NCBI RefSeq assembly: GCF_018991925.1
Contig: NW_024737068.1
Coordinates: 10,654,563 to 10,718,562 of the forward strand
DNA: 64,000 nucleotides
Source: Homarus americanus
Lineage: Eukaryota; Arthropoda; Malacostraca; Decapoda; Nephropidae
Direction: 5' to 3'
The notes beneath the pieces are model-generated. The model did no database searches and was not told the origin of the DNA. It saw nothing but the letters and a program-made list of their open reading frames with translations. Each line of letters opens with the position of its first letter. Position 1 is the first letter of the stretch. The position numbers were made by a program, and so were the translations under genes. Below, in pieces: positions 1 through 12,111 of this stretch.

Positions 1-375
1 ATGAGCTAGACCCCAGACTCACCATGTGTCTGGCTTCCACCCAGCAACGGTTGTGAGCCCCAGTGTCGTACCCTGGGATGCTCCCTGGAAGTTATGGCCC
101 ACAGTGTTTGATATATATGCTTGAGGATAATTAATTGGAAATAATTATCCCACCAGTAGGTGTGAGAAGTAAAGTAATTTGCAAGGAGTTGTCATGTAAC
201 TATGTATTGTGAGTCAGGCCAAGGAACTGGTCCTGCTATGTAATGTTGTGTGCAATAAGTAAATACTGAGTTTGCAGTTGAGTAAGCGAGGAGTTGCACC
301 TTGAAGTTAAATGTTAATAATATCTATTTTTCCCCTTTTCTTAGAGTATTTTAGGAGTATTCATTTTCCCCACAG

Positions 376-488
376 TAGTTCACCTTTATTTCCATCCAAG
401 TGACCCTGTTATCAGAATTACAATACCATGTGCCTTAGACCCTCGACATGCTACCAAAAAGAACCAAGGTTATGCAGTAACCATTGAA
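376..488 (+). CDS. unidentified internal coding exon
   Basis: A 113-base open segment is bounded by a good acceptor (pyrimidine-rich tract ending in ccccacag at 375) and a consensus donor (GAA|gtaagt at 489). After two phase bases it reads 37 residues without a stop, containing LYFHPSDPVIR and ALDPRHATKKNQGYAV, which looks like real protein rather than chance. I do not recognise the family. Other exons are not visible, and those upstream would lie outside the window. A reverse-complement copy of the exon and its splice sites lies at about 763-880, but there the frame is broken by indels and the acceptor is altered, so the 376-488 copy is probably the one under constraint. A chance ORF cannot be excluded. 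Confidence 0.5.
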
Positions 489-762
489 GTAAGTAGAAAG
501 AACAATTACGGTAAATTAAAGAACTAATATACTGCTGGACTGGGGTCACTAATTCTAAGGGGGAATACTTAACTCTTATCTTAATTTCTAAGGGTCGCTG
601 CCATTAGACCCCCCTCCCTCTGGACGGTATGTAACTCGTTAGGTAGCGGGCAGAGTGGACTAGACATTGGGTTAGGTTCTTCATGGACCAGATCGATAAG
701 GGGAAAGAAGGGTGAAACCACATGTCTTAGTTCGTTCAAATGTTCCTTCTACCGTTACTTAC

Positions 763-880
763 TTCAGTTCATTTTCGGTACTACCTAACCTCAGTTCTTT
801 TTGGTAGCATGTCGATGGTCTGGGCACATGGGTAGTGTAATTCTGATATCAGGGTCACTGGGACGGAAATAAAGGTAACT
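763..880 (-). pseudogene. decayed inverted copy of the exon at 376-488
   Basis: Read on the minus strand, this matches the exon at 376-488, including the flanking gtaagtaa donor and a degraded acceptor. Several small indels shift the reading frame. It belongs to the right arm of the foldback. Confidence 0.55.
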
Positions 881-1440
881 ATTGTGGGAGAAATGAATAC
901 TCCTAAAATACTCGAAGAACAAGTTTATTAATATAAAATCGTAGGGGAAAAAGAGATATTAACATAATGTATAATTACCAGGTTCAACTCCTGGGCTTAT
1001 TACAGACTCTGTATTTCTTATTTACTTGACAACAATCACTCGGGTAGTATACTCGTACCGTGCACAATCTTACTGGTGTCGCATTACATTACATAGCAGG
1101 ACCAGTTCCTTGTCCTTACAATCCATAGCTACATGGCCACTCCTTGCAGATTACTTTACTAAGTATTTCTCATTACATCCAGTTATAAGACCAACTGGCA
1201 TATGGCACTTCACAGACTTGGTAGGGCATAGGAGATGCACTCACAACAAGAAGTTAATACTGATACAAACACCTACATGAGTCCACTACCCAACATGGGG
1301 TAATTATTAACAAACCCATACAACCACACTGTGGACCATAACTCCAAGGCATAGCAGTGGTGCCTCTAACAACTGATGACTGCTGTTGTGGTCGGTTACA
1401 CTCCAACACAAGGCGTCTCTGGGGCCCTCGGTCCACGAGG

Positions 1441-4400
1441 TAGATTGGAGCCGATTAATCATGTCGAATCCGCGCCATCCCTCCTATATTGACCACTACT
1501 GGGTATCCACCGGCTCCGAGCGACTGGTGGGTTTCAATTAAGCCCACGGTCAATCTGGAACAAATGTTGGAGCGGGCGTCAGGGGACGGACTGGGAAGCA
1601 TGACAACACAACAAATCTCTGGTCTAGACGACAGACGTATTTACGTTATATTACTTCTTACACTGGGTGAATGACAATTCAGCTGTTAAAGCATGAACAC
1701 TGATATTCACTACCATTGACTGAATCAACTGAATGGCTACACATAAACATACCTGGAACAAACGTTGGGGTGGGCGTCGGGACGCTCACCCTGCATGATG
1801 TGCAGGTATATATATCCCTGAGTTGCCAGTGATCGCTACTCGCGCAATGACAATACATTACAAACAACTCTAACTGTTACTCATTCAAAGATGACCCTCA
1901 GTTGACAAAGGTCTGGCGAATTACTAAAGTTGATTTACACAGACTAATTCAAGATTGCGTTTGCCAGTAGAGAGTGGAATAAACGTAGTGACAACTGTGT
2001 TCGAAGATGGGACTTAGTGGGAGTGATCCTGAGTGCAAAACAAAGGGGAAAAAACACATCTCTCCTGAGATTCTACAAGCGCGGTGGATTTGAATATTAT
2101 GTAGCGTAATATGAATTAAAATGGATTTTTAGGAATGACAATGATGTGCACAGTACACTAAGACAAAAGAAGTAAGAGTAAAAGATAAGGCAGAGTATGA
2201 GTAGAGAGAAACCGCTGCTGTTACATTGGTGGCAGCGGTGGGATGTAATTCACATGGTATCAGGTCGGGAGGAATAAATGTGATACTGTGGGTAATTTGT
2301 AATAACCATTTTCTGTACAGGTACCTAATCATTTCACTGTATCTAATGAATATTTCAGATTACTAATAATTGTGTTCCGTAATTGTTACAGTGTAGTTGT
2401 AATTCTATGCCCAAAAAATTTTTTCGGTGGTTTTACGGAAAAGTTGACAACGGTTCACGACAAATACTTTACTTGGAGTTAGGTTAGACCATTGCCTCAA
2501 GAAAATTAGAAATTTGTTTTAAAGTAAAGTGTACAGTAAAATGTGGAAACATGTAATGTTCAGAGTATTGAAAAGTATCTGAAAAACAGAGGTTAGCTAC
2601 CTATTTTTTTTTTTTTTGCAGTCTTTTTGTGAAATCTCAGGAAAGTGTTGGTTGGTGAAACATATACACAAGGAAAGCAAATAATTCAGGTAAAGCCCTC
2701 CAAGCTTCCCATGGTGTGAAACATGGATAAAATTTTTGTGTGCAGTGGACCAAAGAAAGCATGATACTTTATGGATAATTGAGCAGAATATGAGTGAGTG
2801 TAGGCATTAATAGAATCTGGGTACTACAGTGACCATGACAACCAAGTTCCATCTTGTGACAAAAGGCCACTGCCAATACTGTACTACTATATTCATGTCA
2901 ACTGTCCTGTTGTAGAACTACATTCAAATGGACATAAGTTTTGGATCACTTGAAAATTAGCCTCCCCGCTTATTTCACCTTAAAATTAAGCACCCTCAGG
3001 TTGACCTAACCTAATCTTTCCTAATTTAACCCCCCACCTCCCAGGTAGTGTTAGGATGTTTTATCATCGGGTGAAATAAGCTGTGAATTCTAATCTTCAG
3101 GTGATCTCAAGTTTCTTTAATTTCATGGGTATTAGGCTAGGAAAACATTACCTCTAAAGAGTGGTTTATTAAAAAGGCATCACACCAAAATGCTTGTACA
3201 GTATATTATATTTGTAAGTCACTTAAACCAAGCCACCAAGAGGAGATGAGATATACAGAGTATCAGTAAAATGTTTACATAGGACTTTGTCATTTCTTTG
3301 TGACTACCATACAAGGAGACTCACAGGTTGTACACCATACTGTACAGGGCTTCTCATAAATGGTGCACCCCAGTGAAATTAACACAAGAGGAAATTCGGT
3401 TTAACACCTTGTGCATGGGGCTCTCTGTGGTGAGTAAAATTGTCTGGTGTTACCCAAATAAAATACTAAAAGTGGCATTCCCAAAGTGAAGAGGTTGAAG
3501 ATGTCAAAGAATTTATCACTAGAGAAGAGTCAGTTTAATATTTATGGAAAACCAGTTGCTACACACACCGATCAATTGCAAGTGAATTCAACTACAGTAA
3601 TGATACCCATATGTGCTTGGGTATTGATTAAATTATTTTGCATCCAATTTGTTATGATTCCCTCACCAGAAAAAGCAAAAGAAAACAAATTTCCCTATGG
3701 TGAGCAACTTTACAGTATGGCGAGAGACTTATGAGACACCCTGTATGCTAAGTACATTTCACAAATAAATTCCATACCCTAAATCTTTTTTCTGTAATAT
3801 ATTATTCCTTTATGCTAGTGACTAAACACCCAAAATAGAGAAACATGGTAATACATTTGGTGTTAGTATTAAGGCTACAACACGACTTTTGGATACACAC
3901 ACACATATTAAGTCCGAGAGGAGCATTACTAGACAAAATTCACTGCTGTTAAAAAGTTCTTACCTGGAAGAGCATCACCTATCATATTTCAGCTTCACAA
4001 AGATTCTATTTAAATTTAAACCAATCAAACTCCAAAACCTGAACTCTTGTCTATTGATTCATCATATTTCTCTTAACACAAAACTGTCATGGAAAAATAT
4101 TCTGTATAACGCCAATATTATGAACAAATGCATTCTAATGTCGATACAAAAGTTAAGTGTAATTCTTAAGAATCAAATGGTCTTTCAGTAATTCTTTCCC
4201 TTAAAAAAGGGGGAGTGGGGGGCTCCTTTACTTATAAATTCTTTTCACTACTGTACTGCATTGTAAATCATAAAAAAAAAATTATGTAATTATTGCATCA
4301 AAGTGTCACTGGTAAAGAACTTTCATTGAGCAGTATGTTACCCAAACCAATTACCCATACAAGTTACCACCATAGTAGACTAAAGCATTAATCTTAAGAA

Positions 4401-4540
4401 TTTTCTTCCTTGTGTTTCTCATCTTACATAATGTTATTTCTGTGTTTTATGTCTGTACAGTATTCTCAACCTTAAGACACTTTTATATGCCACTTACTTT
4501 TTATTCCCTCTTTTAATCTCCCAGAGTTACCTTGTGTAGC
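1441..4540. other. non-coding sequence, no gene seen
   Basis: I see no convincing exon, RNA gene or mobile element here. Short open frames lack protein-like composition and flanking splice signals. The sequence is AT-rich with a few homopolymer runs (for example T14 near 2606) and degenerate CCTAA-like words near 3005. Confidence 0.5.
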
Positions 4541-4549
4541 CAATTTAAT

Positions 4550-4876
4550 CTAGCAGTCACCTCAAGTATAGTATTTTAATCTATTGCAGTTAATTCCTGT
4601 TATTCAATCTACCCACTTCATGTAATTCTATCTACCATCTACTGCATGTGCTTCAAGTCACCACAGCTACCTCAAGTAATTTAATGTACAAGTTACCTCA
4701 TATATTTAGATGTACTAGAGTAACTTCATGTACAGTATTTCAGTCAACTAGAGTAACTTCCTGTACAGCACAGTACTTCAATCTACTACAGTAACTTCAT
4801 ATACAATACTTCAATCTACCACAGTAACTTCATGTACAGGACAGCAATTCAATCTACTTCAGTAACTTCATGCACA
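4550..4876 (+). repeat. degenerate minisatellite, unit about 34-42 bp
   Basis: Repeats of the pattern 'cagtaacttcatgtacag...ttcaatctac' occur at irregular spacing from about 4550 to 4876, cleanest from 4715. A few diverged units reappear at 6040-6135. No coding potential is seen. Confidence 0.65.
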
Positions 4877-5364
4877 CCCACCAAAAAAGTATTGCAACCC
4901 CTGCCGTACTTTACATTCTGGAACATAGGAAGAAGTGCTTTGATATACTGCACAGTATGCTGGTATGCCTGCTCTCCTTACTAGATACTTACTTCATTAT
5001 ACAGTATTAGAGATATGTGTTACGGTATTTGGTGTTTATACCATTATTCCTTGGATGTTTCATTTCTGCATCTTCCTACTATTTTGTTGCAATGGTTGTT
5101 TGAGAATGAAATTGGCAGCAACACTTCTACACCATTTTGACTTCATTTGTGTAATAAAGAGTTGAACTGAAATTGAATCACATGAACGGAGACCATCATT
5201 CATGCCTCGAAATCCTCCTAACTAAAAGAGAATACTCCTAGACATAAGCCTTTGAATTAAATTAACAGAACCAAAGGGTAGAGGAGAAATACCACATAAT
5301 CTACGGTAATTATTTCAGTTAGCTCTTTTGCTACATGTTGGTTTTCTCCCATAAATATGTATTA

Positions 5365-5788
5365 CAGGTTGACAATCCTTTATCCGAAATCCTTGGGGCC
5401 AAAGGCATTTCGGAACTTTTCGGTTTTCAGAATGGTTAGTTTTTTTTTTTTTTATGTGTATTAGCCCACCCGGGCATAGCTCTCTGACCCACATTGGGGC
5501 CTGGGGGGGGGGGAATATAATAATAATAATTCATAGGTCTAGGTCGTGTTTCTCACTTTTGATCTTTTTTTCATTCTTTTATTTATTTTTGTTATTTTAT
5601 TATTATTAATTTTATTATTATCATTATTATTTTTTTGGGGAAAAATTTTATTTACTATGAATAATTATTATAATTATTATTACTATTACATTCCCCCAGG
5701 CCCCGATGTGGGTCAGTGATCTATGCCTAATCCCTGTAGCCCCCCATAAAAAAAACTTTCGGTTTTCGGATAAAGGGTTGTCAACCTG
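5365..5788. mobile_element. Tigger-like MITE with TA target duplication
   Basis: A 424-bp element starts caggttgacaatccttta and ends with the near-perfect reverse complement taaagggttgtcaacctg, flanked by TA on both sides (5363-5364 and 5789-5790). TIRs containing 'ttatccgaaa' with a TA duplication are typical of pogo/Tigger elements. The interior is itself palindromic: a C/G-rich block with AT-rich trinucleotide runs at about 5455-5545 is mirrored at about 5655-5740. There is no transposase. Confidence 0.8.
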
Positions 5789-5790
5789 TA

Positions 5791-8550
5791 CTAGTCAGAC
5801 TATCCTTCCCTACTGTATGCCACAAATACAACCCTACTCATTCATCATTAAAGGTCAAAAGAATACCCAAATCATTGATTTTAATGCAAATATTGTTAGG
5901 CTTAATATTATTTCAGTAGTCAAAATCACAAAATATTGCACGTTAAAGAATCCTACCCAACAGGTACATCTTTGTCTTTACGTACTTTTTCATTCCGATT
6001 TCCATTGCACCCTGGGATTGTGACACCTTTTTGGATAGGTTTACAGTATGTATGTCAATCTACTGTGCAGTACTACAGTAACTCCATGTCATTTAATCTA
6101 CCAGTTACCTCCTGTACCTCATGTATCAGTGACTTAATGTTCCTACTTCCTAAGAGTTATAATGTGCAGTAAACTGTTAAGGCCTTTCCACACACCACCA
6201 GCAATTTACACATTTACCCTTTACAATATGATACAAATGCAGCCAAAGGAAAGAAATTAAATTTAGTATTAATCATTTATATAGCATTATTTTAGTGGCA
6301 TGAACTTAAAAAAATTTGAAATACAATGATCAGTTTCATAGTTTGAAGACGAAATCTCTTGAGTAATTATACTTCAATTCCATAAATAAATTTAAAGCAG
6401 CCAAGTTAGCCCTGTTTTACCTGGGTGTGGATTTGTGCCTAAGTAGGGGCTCATATATTGTTGTTGTCCACATATAACTCATTTTTTTATATGTTCTGTA
6501 CAGCACTTCTCTCTCATAACAGAGTTTGAAAAAAACACATGTTAAGGAATCACTTACTGTATTGTACTCCCAAAAATTACTAAAAATTTGGTCTATTGTA
6601 GATTCCATATGAATATTTAGTATACTAACAGATCAGGTAGCTGCTGTCCAGACATGTTTCCATAGCTGTGTTATTTTCATATGTATAACTAAACTTGTCT
6701 AAAATAAGTCTTGTATTATAATGCTTTGCCTAAATGTTAAGATATGTACCTTAGTTCCATTCAACTTGAAGCTTTATTTGATGGTAGAGTTAATGTGGGA
6801 CCCATCGCACAAGGGAGTTGCATTCTGGGATACAAATGATGGCAGGCAATAGTCAGGACACAGTTAAGAAAAGTTGGGTGTGAGAGTGAAGGAACTTGAC
6901 TGTAGTGGAACATAATATGGCATGTGAACACAAAGACTACATCCAGGTACAATAAGGTTAAGTGGCAAGTACTGTACTGACATTTACCAACCATTAAATG
7001 TAAAGTTTGTTGGTTTGCTTACAAAAGTTTAAGGAGATAAATACTGTACCACTCTACAGTATAAATGCACCATTATTTATGTATACTGGACATACTGTAT
7101 ATGACTTACCACATCCAAGGTCTTGTGATAATGTAAAATATCTTTATGAGTTATATTGTGTCAATTGTTCCTTAAAAGTTCAGATAGTTTTTAAAATATA
7201 AGTCTCTGTTGTAGCCACTGCTATTTGAGCATTTGCCAGGGACACTTTCCCATTCAGCAACACTGAGTGAGTTAAGATCAAGGAATCACATGGACAATGT
7301 AGAACCAGAGAAATGTACAATAACTACCACTTTTTGTCACTTAACACGAAATACACAAAGCAAGAAGCTCTACACAGTATTGACTATATCTTTGTATATC
7401 AGGCACTTATTTTTTACTCAAGAGGCAAAACTCACCCAGACGACAACTGTAGGACAGGTTTTTGTCCACAGCCCAACCACTCATTATTTTAGATAATTTC
7501 CAAATGAACTCCCTCAACAACAATTGCACATTTCTATTAATGTTGTACAAAATATTCTGAGAGACATGTCAGTCTTCTACAGTCAGCAAATACACCTTAC
7601 TTTTGATGTTCACAAAGGTAGTCTATAGTACAGTATATCATTCATATACCAATTCTTCAATTGAAAGACTTCCTACTGAAAACTCATCCTGACTCATCAT
7701 AATTACTATTCGTGTAGGTTCAAATCACAACCAAAGTAATTCAAGCGTTCCTTCTCAGTATAAGATGAGCAAATTACAGGTGGAATGTGTATTAACCTAA
7801 AGCACAATTTTCCTTTTAAATCCCTTTGAAGTTATAATAAAAACTGAGCTAGAAAGCAAATACCAGTGCATAGAGTATTGACCCAACCCAACAACAGCTT
7901 AGCAGATGTCATGATATGTAACAATCAGCAAATCCTTGGCCAACACATACACACACCCACTCACCTACATACATACATACACACACTATTACAACACATA
8001 CACACACACATGTATACAGTCACTCAAAAAAATTCTATACTTCGGGGTCATTGAATTTCAGAATTAACACGGTGACTCTTGTTGTCTCAGTTGGATTGTC
8101 AAAATTCTTTGTCTATTTTGTTATATTTTCTCAACACAATTTTGTATAGATAATTATTTTAGAGACTGTACACACACACACACACTCTATATGTCAGAGT
8201 TATTAATACACCTTACAAGTGAACACCCCAGTAAGGTGCTGCAGTACCCAGGACACCAGCCAACATGTCAGTGTGACCTTCAGGGGGCCGTCTCTGCCAC
8301 CTTCACTTCCACATGATGATTGTCTTCTAACAGTTGTGGAATAATAAATGGAGTTGTACATACTTTTCACTAACTGGATGTACCGATAACAGCATTGTTA
8401 ACTGGTTCAATACAGTATATGATGATTTATTTTGAGAATTTCAGCAGCATTAGAGATGAATGGTTTTCCTTATGGATTTTTTGTTTTCTGTGAATCTAAA
8501 TTTAGAATTAGTTTCCTTAGAAAAAAATCGTTGTGAGGAAAGTAGACCAG
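5791..8550. other. non-coding sequence, no gene seen
   Basis: No recognisable gene or element apart from diverged minisatellite units at 6040-6135 and short CA-rich runs at about 7947-8013 and 8171-8185. The part nearest 8550 should include the 3' untranslated region of RABIF; a minus-strand AATAAA (plus-strand tttatt) lies at 8426-8431. Confidence 0.5.
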
Positions 8551-9108
8551 CTATGCGTGCTTCACTCTTGCCAGTGCTACATAGCTTTTCCTGGTGGTGT
8601 TGTCATGCCAGCCCACAGGTCCCCGTTCACAGTCCGCACAGACCAGGTATTTTGTGGTGCCGACTGAGTGAGAAAATCCTATGTTGTCAAATGTGAACAT
8701 GTCATCAACCACCCACCACTCGCTGAGCTACAGGGAGATACAGATACGAACATCACTGAAAGGTACTCCACCAAAAATAATTTTAGAAGATGTAGCAAAT
8801 TTCAAAGAATAGATATACTGTACTCTTCATATGAGGTGGAATTTAATACTGCGTGCTGCATACTGGGCTTTTAATATGTGAATAAGAGCAAATTATTTTT
8901 TCATATTACAATTTGCATAATTTTACAAGGCTCTCACATCTTCTGTGTTGGTAGAGGCTTGGCCCTTTGGTTGTGTGGGCTTAGGTAGTGGGTGAGAACT
9001 GCTGAGGAAGGTTGCCGACTGGGGAGAGAGGACTCGAGAATCACAGTGCACACACTTCACCATAAGGCTGTTCTGGCCCTCGCTCACTAAACTACTGACA
9101 TCTGCCAT
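8551..9108 (-). CDS. RABIF: RAB interacting factor / Mss4, two coding exons
   Basis: The coding sequence joins 9108-8938 and 8727-8551 on the minus strand, 115 residues plus TAG. The intron (8937-8728, 210 bp) has a GTGAGA donor and a CCCTGTAG acceptor, and the phase is preserved. RABIF/Mss4 is a small zinc protein that binds nucleotide-free exocytic Rab GTPases and acts as a chaperone or weak exchange factor. The four zinc ligands are present as CVHC (residues 19-22) and CADC (87-90). The C-terminal half carries the signature FDNIGFSHSVGTTKYLVCAD followed by GPVGWHD and YVAL, closely matching vertebrate RABIF (FxNxGFTKDVG...LVCADCExGPIGWH). Length is close to the 123-residue human protein. 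The start is the only ATG at the right distance from CVHC. No disruption is seen, so it is probably functional. A polyadenylation signal candidate lies at 8426-8431. Confidence 0.93.
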
Positions 9109-10269
9109 ACTGCAAACTGGAAAGCAAAATACTGGTGTGTATACTTAAGTACGATCCTTTATGCTGTATCATTAGTACCTACTACCTTAATCCAATTCTC
9201 CTTAAGAGGTAAACCATATATATACTGCCTTTGGTCCTTTTCATCAATTAAACCACTGTGGTAAAAAGAAAATAGCTTGCTAAAATTATAAACAGTACCT
9301 GCAGAGATTAAATACAATACCTGTACAGTACTAGTTTTGTTACTGCAATGAAGTTTTTGTGATCTACATCCAGGTAAGTGAACTCTTAAGATGACAATGG
9401 TGGTGAGGCAAACCAGAGGCTGGGCTTTACTAAACAGGCAACCGGCCCTAACACGTAGCACTGCACACCACACCTGACACATTAATGGGAAAGAGTCAGT
9501 GCCAGCCCTGTATATATGTACTACTGGTTACTAGTATGAGTTCTCTATACTATAATGAGGCAAACCACTAGGAAATTAACTGAATCCTATTTCAATATAT
9601 CAATGCAAACATTCACTTTGGAACAATGATGCCTATCAAACATGCAGGTAATAAAACCACAGCCATGATAATAAGACATTTATGTACTGTAATTGGCACA
9701 CTTTATTTAAATATCGGTTCAGTGTTATCATTTACATGGACGTGTGTGTTTTTATTGTCATGATGAAGAAAACAGAATTTAAAATTAAAGTCTCCATCTA
9801 CTATTACTGTATTACTTTAAACTATATCGAGACTTGCAATTAAATAAAAATTCACATTTAAACATTAATTTATTGACAAAACATGGATTTTGGTAACCCC
9901 CATTTTCTCACTTTTAGAAATTTAGTTCAAGATATGAATGTGGTGGTGAGAATTGGTAATGTGTACACACCATTTAAATAAACCTGAACAGGCTTGCAGC
10001 CAAGACATCAGGTGCAAGTTGTTAATGCATTAGGGGTAATATTTGAGGCAATATTAATTCATACATTCTGAAGAAATTAAAAACCTGCTGGAAATATCAC
10101 AGATTCTTACAACAGCTCTAGGTACTTTGTGAGTCTGGCTAAATGTCTCTTGAGCCACTTTTCTTGCACTTGTTAATCACCATTTAACCCTTCAACAGCA
10201 TTCCATTTTTAGGTATACAGTACTGTATAAGGGGGTAGGAATAGGAAATTGTTACCCATTGGTTTAGAG
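9109..10269. other. spacer between RABIF and SNRNP35
   Basis: The spacer lies upstream of RABIF and downstream of SNRNP35, both on the minus strand. It should hold the RABIF promoter and 5' untranslated sequence and the SNRNP35 3' untranslated region. I see no further coding exon or mobile element. Confidence 0.5.
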
Positions 10270-11025
10270 TTAAAAGTGTTTTCCTCTATGGTAATCTCTC
10301 TGCTTAGAGTCATTACTGCTTCTCTCAGCACTTCTGTCTCTTTTATGAGCATAATGCCTGCTTCTCCCTTGGTTTCCATCATCACATTGTTTAGAGTGAT
10401 TACGTCTCCTTTCCCTGTTGTCAGATGTCACAGTACTGTCCCCGTGTCTTTGCCTGCCCGAGGAGCCAATGTTTCGATACCCTTCTCCGGTCGCTGTGCT
10501 TCCCGAATGCTGCTGAGGATGCAGGATGATGGGTTTCATCCATTGACGGTCACGACAGCCAAATCTAAGTTGTCCAGCTTCTTTTCGACCACCCCAACCT
10601 CCTCCTAGTCTCCTTGGGACCCAGCCCTTCATCCTGTGTCCAGCTTCCCAGTCAACTATTATTGGTCGGCCTCCAATTTCAAGGCCACTATATTCTCTGA
10701 CGGCGCGGACTGCATCACGTTCACGCCGAAATTCAATAAAACCATATCCTTTACTCTGACCAGTGACAATGTCTCGCACTAGACGAACACACTCAAGTGC
10801 ACCAAACCTGGAAAATTTTTCATGCAAATATTCTTCCTCGATATTATGAGGCAAACGACCTATAAATAGCGTGTGTTCTGGTTTAGACTCAATGTCAGGA
10901 GGTACATAGTGAGCATTCATAGCCCGCCATACTGCCCGATCGTGTGGCTCAGTGTCTGTACCATCTATACTACCAGCTGCTAGTGGGTTGTAGACACGAG
11001 CAATAGGGGACCATTCACTCATCAT
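10270..11025 (-). CDS. SNRNP35: U11/U12 small nuclear ribonucleoprotein 35 kDa protein
   Basis: This 251-residue protein belongs to the U11/U12 di-snRNP of the minor (U12-type) spliceosome and is the counterpart of U1-70K. The N-terminus has the family block GSIDGTDTEPHDRAVWRAM (residues 18-36). An RRM follows, with RNP2 LFIGRL (53-58) and RNP1 KGYGFIEF (92-99), then GWVPRRLGGGWGGRKEAGQL, which is diagnostic for this family, and an Arg/Ser/Asp-rich tail. Human SNRNP35 has the same order and nearly the same length (246). I chose the ATG at 11025, the first of two adjacent methionines; a farther in-frame ATG at 11055 adds ten residues not typical of the family and may lie across a splice acceptor (ttatag at 11034). 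The coding region is one uninterrupted exon. Its presence implies that the organism retains U12-type introns. Confidence 0.95.
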   Translation of the reverse strand: MMSEWSPIARVYNPLAAGSIDGTDTEPHDRAVWRAMNAHYVPPDIESKPEHTLFIGRLPHNIEEEYLHEKFSRFGALECVRLVRDIVTGQSKGYGFIEFRRERDAVRAVREYSGLEIGGRPIIVDWEAGHRMKGWVPRRLGGGWGGRKEAGQLRFGCRDRQWMKPIILHPQQHSGSTATGEGYRNIGSSGRQRHGDSTVTSDNRERRRNHSKQCDDGNQGRSRHYAHKRDRSAERSSNDSKQRDYHRGKHF

Positions 11026-11580
11026 GTCAACTCCTATAATGTTATAAACTTGCATAAATAACTCTGTGAATATGTATGTTTAATGATCAATATTCCTCAA
11101 GATCCATTACTTTTATTTTCCATCAGATCAACACTCGAGTCCAGAGTCCATTAAATCTCAAAACTTTAGCTGTTCTCTTCGTCCTTTATGGCATCAGCCC
11201 CTGTAATAGTGAACATAATATTTAGGGTGATGATTATAATGATCATGATTGATTATGAGTGATAATAATTATTTATTGAAGATTAATTATTGATAATAAT
11301 TATTTATTGAAGATTATTGATATTTATTTATTGAAGATTATTGATAATTATTTACTGAAGATTATTGATAATGATAGATTGTTGAAGAAAATGATTGATA
11401 ATGATGATCAACATAAAATCAAAGCAAACATTAAAAAATAAATTTTATTTCCATTTATCATTACACCTCACGTACCTTCGTACTTGTACAGCTCAAACTC
11501 TGAAATCCACAACTCTAAAGTTTGAAGAAATCTAAAATTCAATTGACATCTGGCCTGGACCTCAAATTCCAAAACTTGGA
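11026..11580. repeat. spacer with AT-rich minisatellite (about 11225-11410)
   Basis: About 11225-11410 is a degenerate tandem repeat of 'attgaagattattgataattattt', unit roughly 25-30 bp. The remaining bases upstream of SNRNP35 show no gene. Confidence 0.6.
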
Positions 11581-11615
11581 AAAAGCCGTTTTTTCTAAAA
11601 CCAGTTTTTGTGATA

Positions 11616-11821
11616 TAGCTCAAATGCGATGTCTGCAAATGCTACCTAGGTATGTTAATTCCTAGCCAATTCGCCAGGCCAACATACAGGCAATTAAAAC
11701 ATCTAATAATTACTTAATAAGTAATATTAGGAGGACACATCGCTACCTGGCATTTAATTGCAATTCTCAAAACCCCCTCCTTCACTCCCCACTATACGCA
11801 TCACGACCCTCATCTCTTGCC
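11616..11821. repeat. DIRS inverted terminal repeat, sense 3' end
   Basis: This is the near-identical reverse complement of 17898-18097, with shared landmarks ctacctaggtatgttaattc and cactatacgcatcacgaccc. It marks the 3' end of the element in its sense direction. Confidence 0.9.
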
Positions 11822-11880
11822 TCAGAGAGAGCAGTAATTAAAAGTCAACTCTCGAGAGGTGGGTTATGGATGTCGTATTC

Positions 11881-11955
11881 GAGCTATATCACAAAAGCTG
11901 TTTTTTTATAGAAAAAAACGGCTTTTTGTTCAAGCTCTGAATGCGACATCAGCAA
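11881..11955. repeat. DIRS internal complementary region
   Basis: 11881-11925 is complementary to the left extremity 11581-11620 (shared gagctatatcacaaaa and aaaacggctttt). 11921-11955 is complementary to the right extremity 18081-18112 (ctttttgttcaagctctgaa). The two meet head to tail, as expected for the template that joins both ends during circle formation in DIRS elements. Confidence 0.88.
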
Positions 11956-12111
11956 GAATACCCAAGCAGGAGGTGGAGAGGGAGGTAACTTTGCATACAA
12001 GGCTCCGCTGACTGAGGTCCCGATTATATTATAAACCGTTTTGAACATTTCCAAAATTAGTAACATTAACCGGAAGGTAAAATGTTAATTTACTCAAAAC
12101 GGATACTCACT

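Larger units (their letters stand above)
1..1435. repeat. large imperfect inverted repeat (foldback)
   Basis: The sequence from the window start to about 530 is repeated as its reverse complement from about 735 to 1430, with a spacer of about 200 bases. Matching landmarks are the block around the exon at 376-488 (partner 763-880), the 'gttatggcccacagtg' region near 90 (partner near 1335), and 'gaccccagactcacc' near 10 (partner near 1420). The arms carry many substitutions and small indels, so this is an old inverted duplication or a foldback element. The left arm may continue beyond the window. Confidence 0.75.

Noticed and set aside
1541..1890. Possible ~200-bp tandem duplication ('ctggaacaaatgttggagcgggcgtc' region against 1752-1800)
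   Set aside because: Similarity is limited to about 30 bases; not enough to call a repeat.
9159..9482. 107-codon minus-strand frame upstream of RABIF
   Set aside because: No protein-like motifs; more likely RABIF promoter or 5' untranslated sequence.
10249..10608. 119-codon plus-strand frame
   Set aside because: Antisense shadow of SNRNP35.
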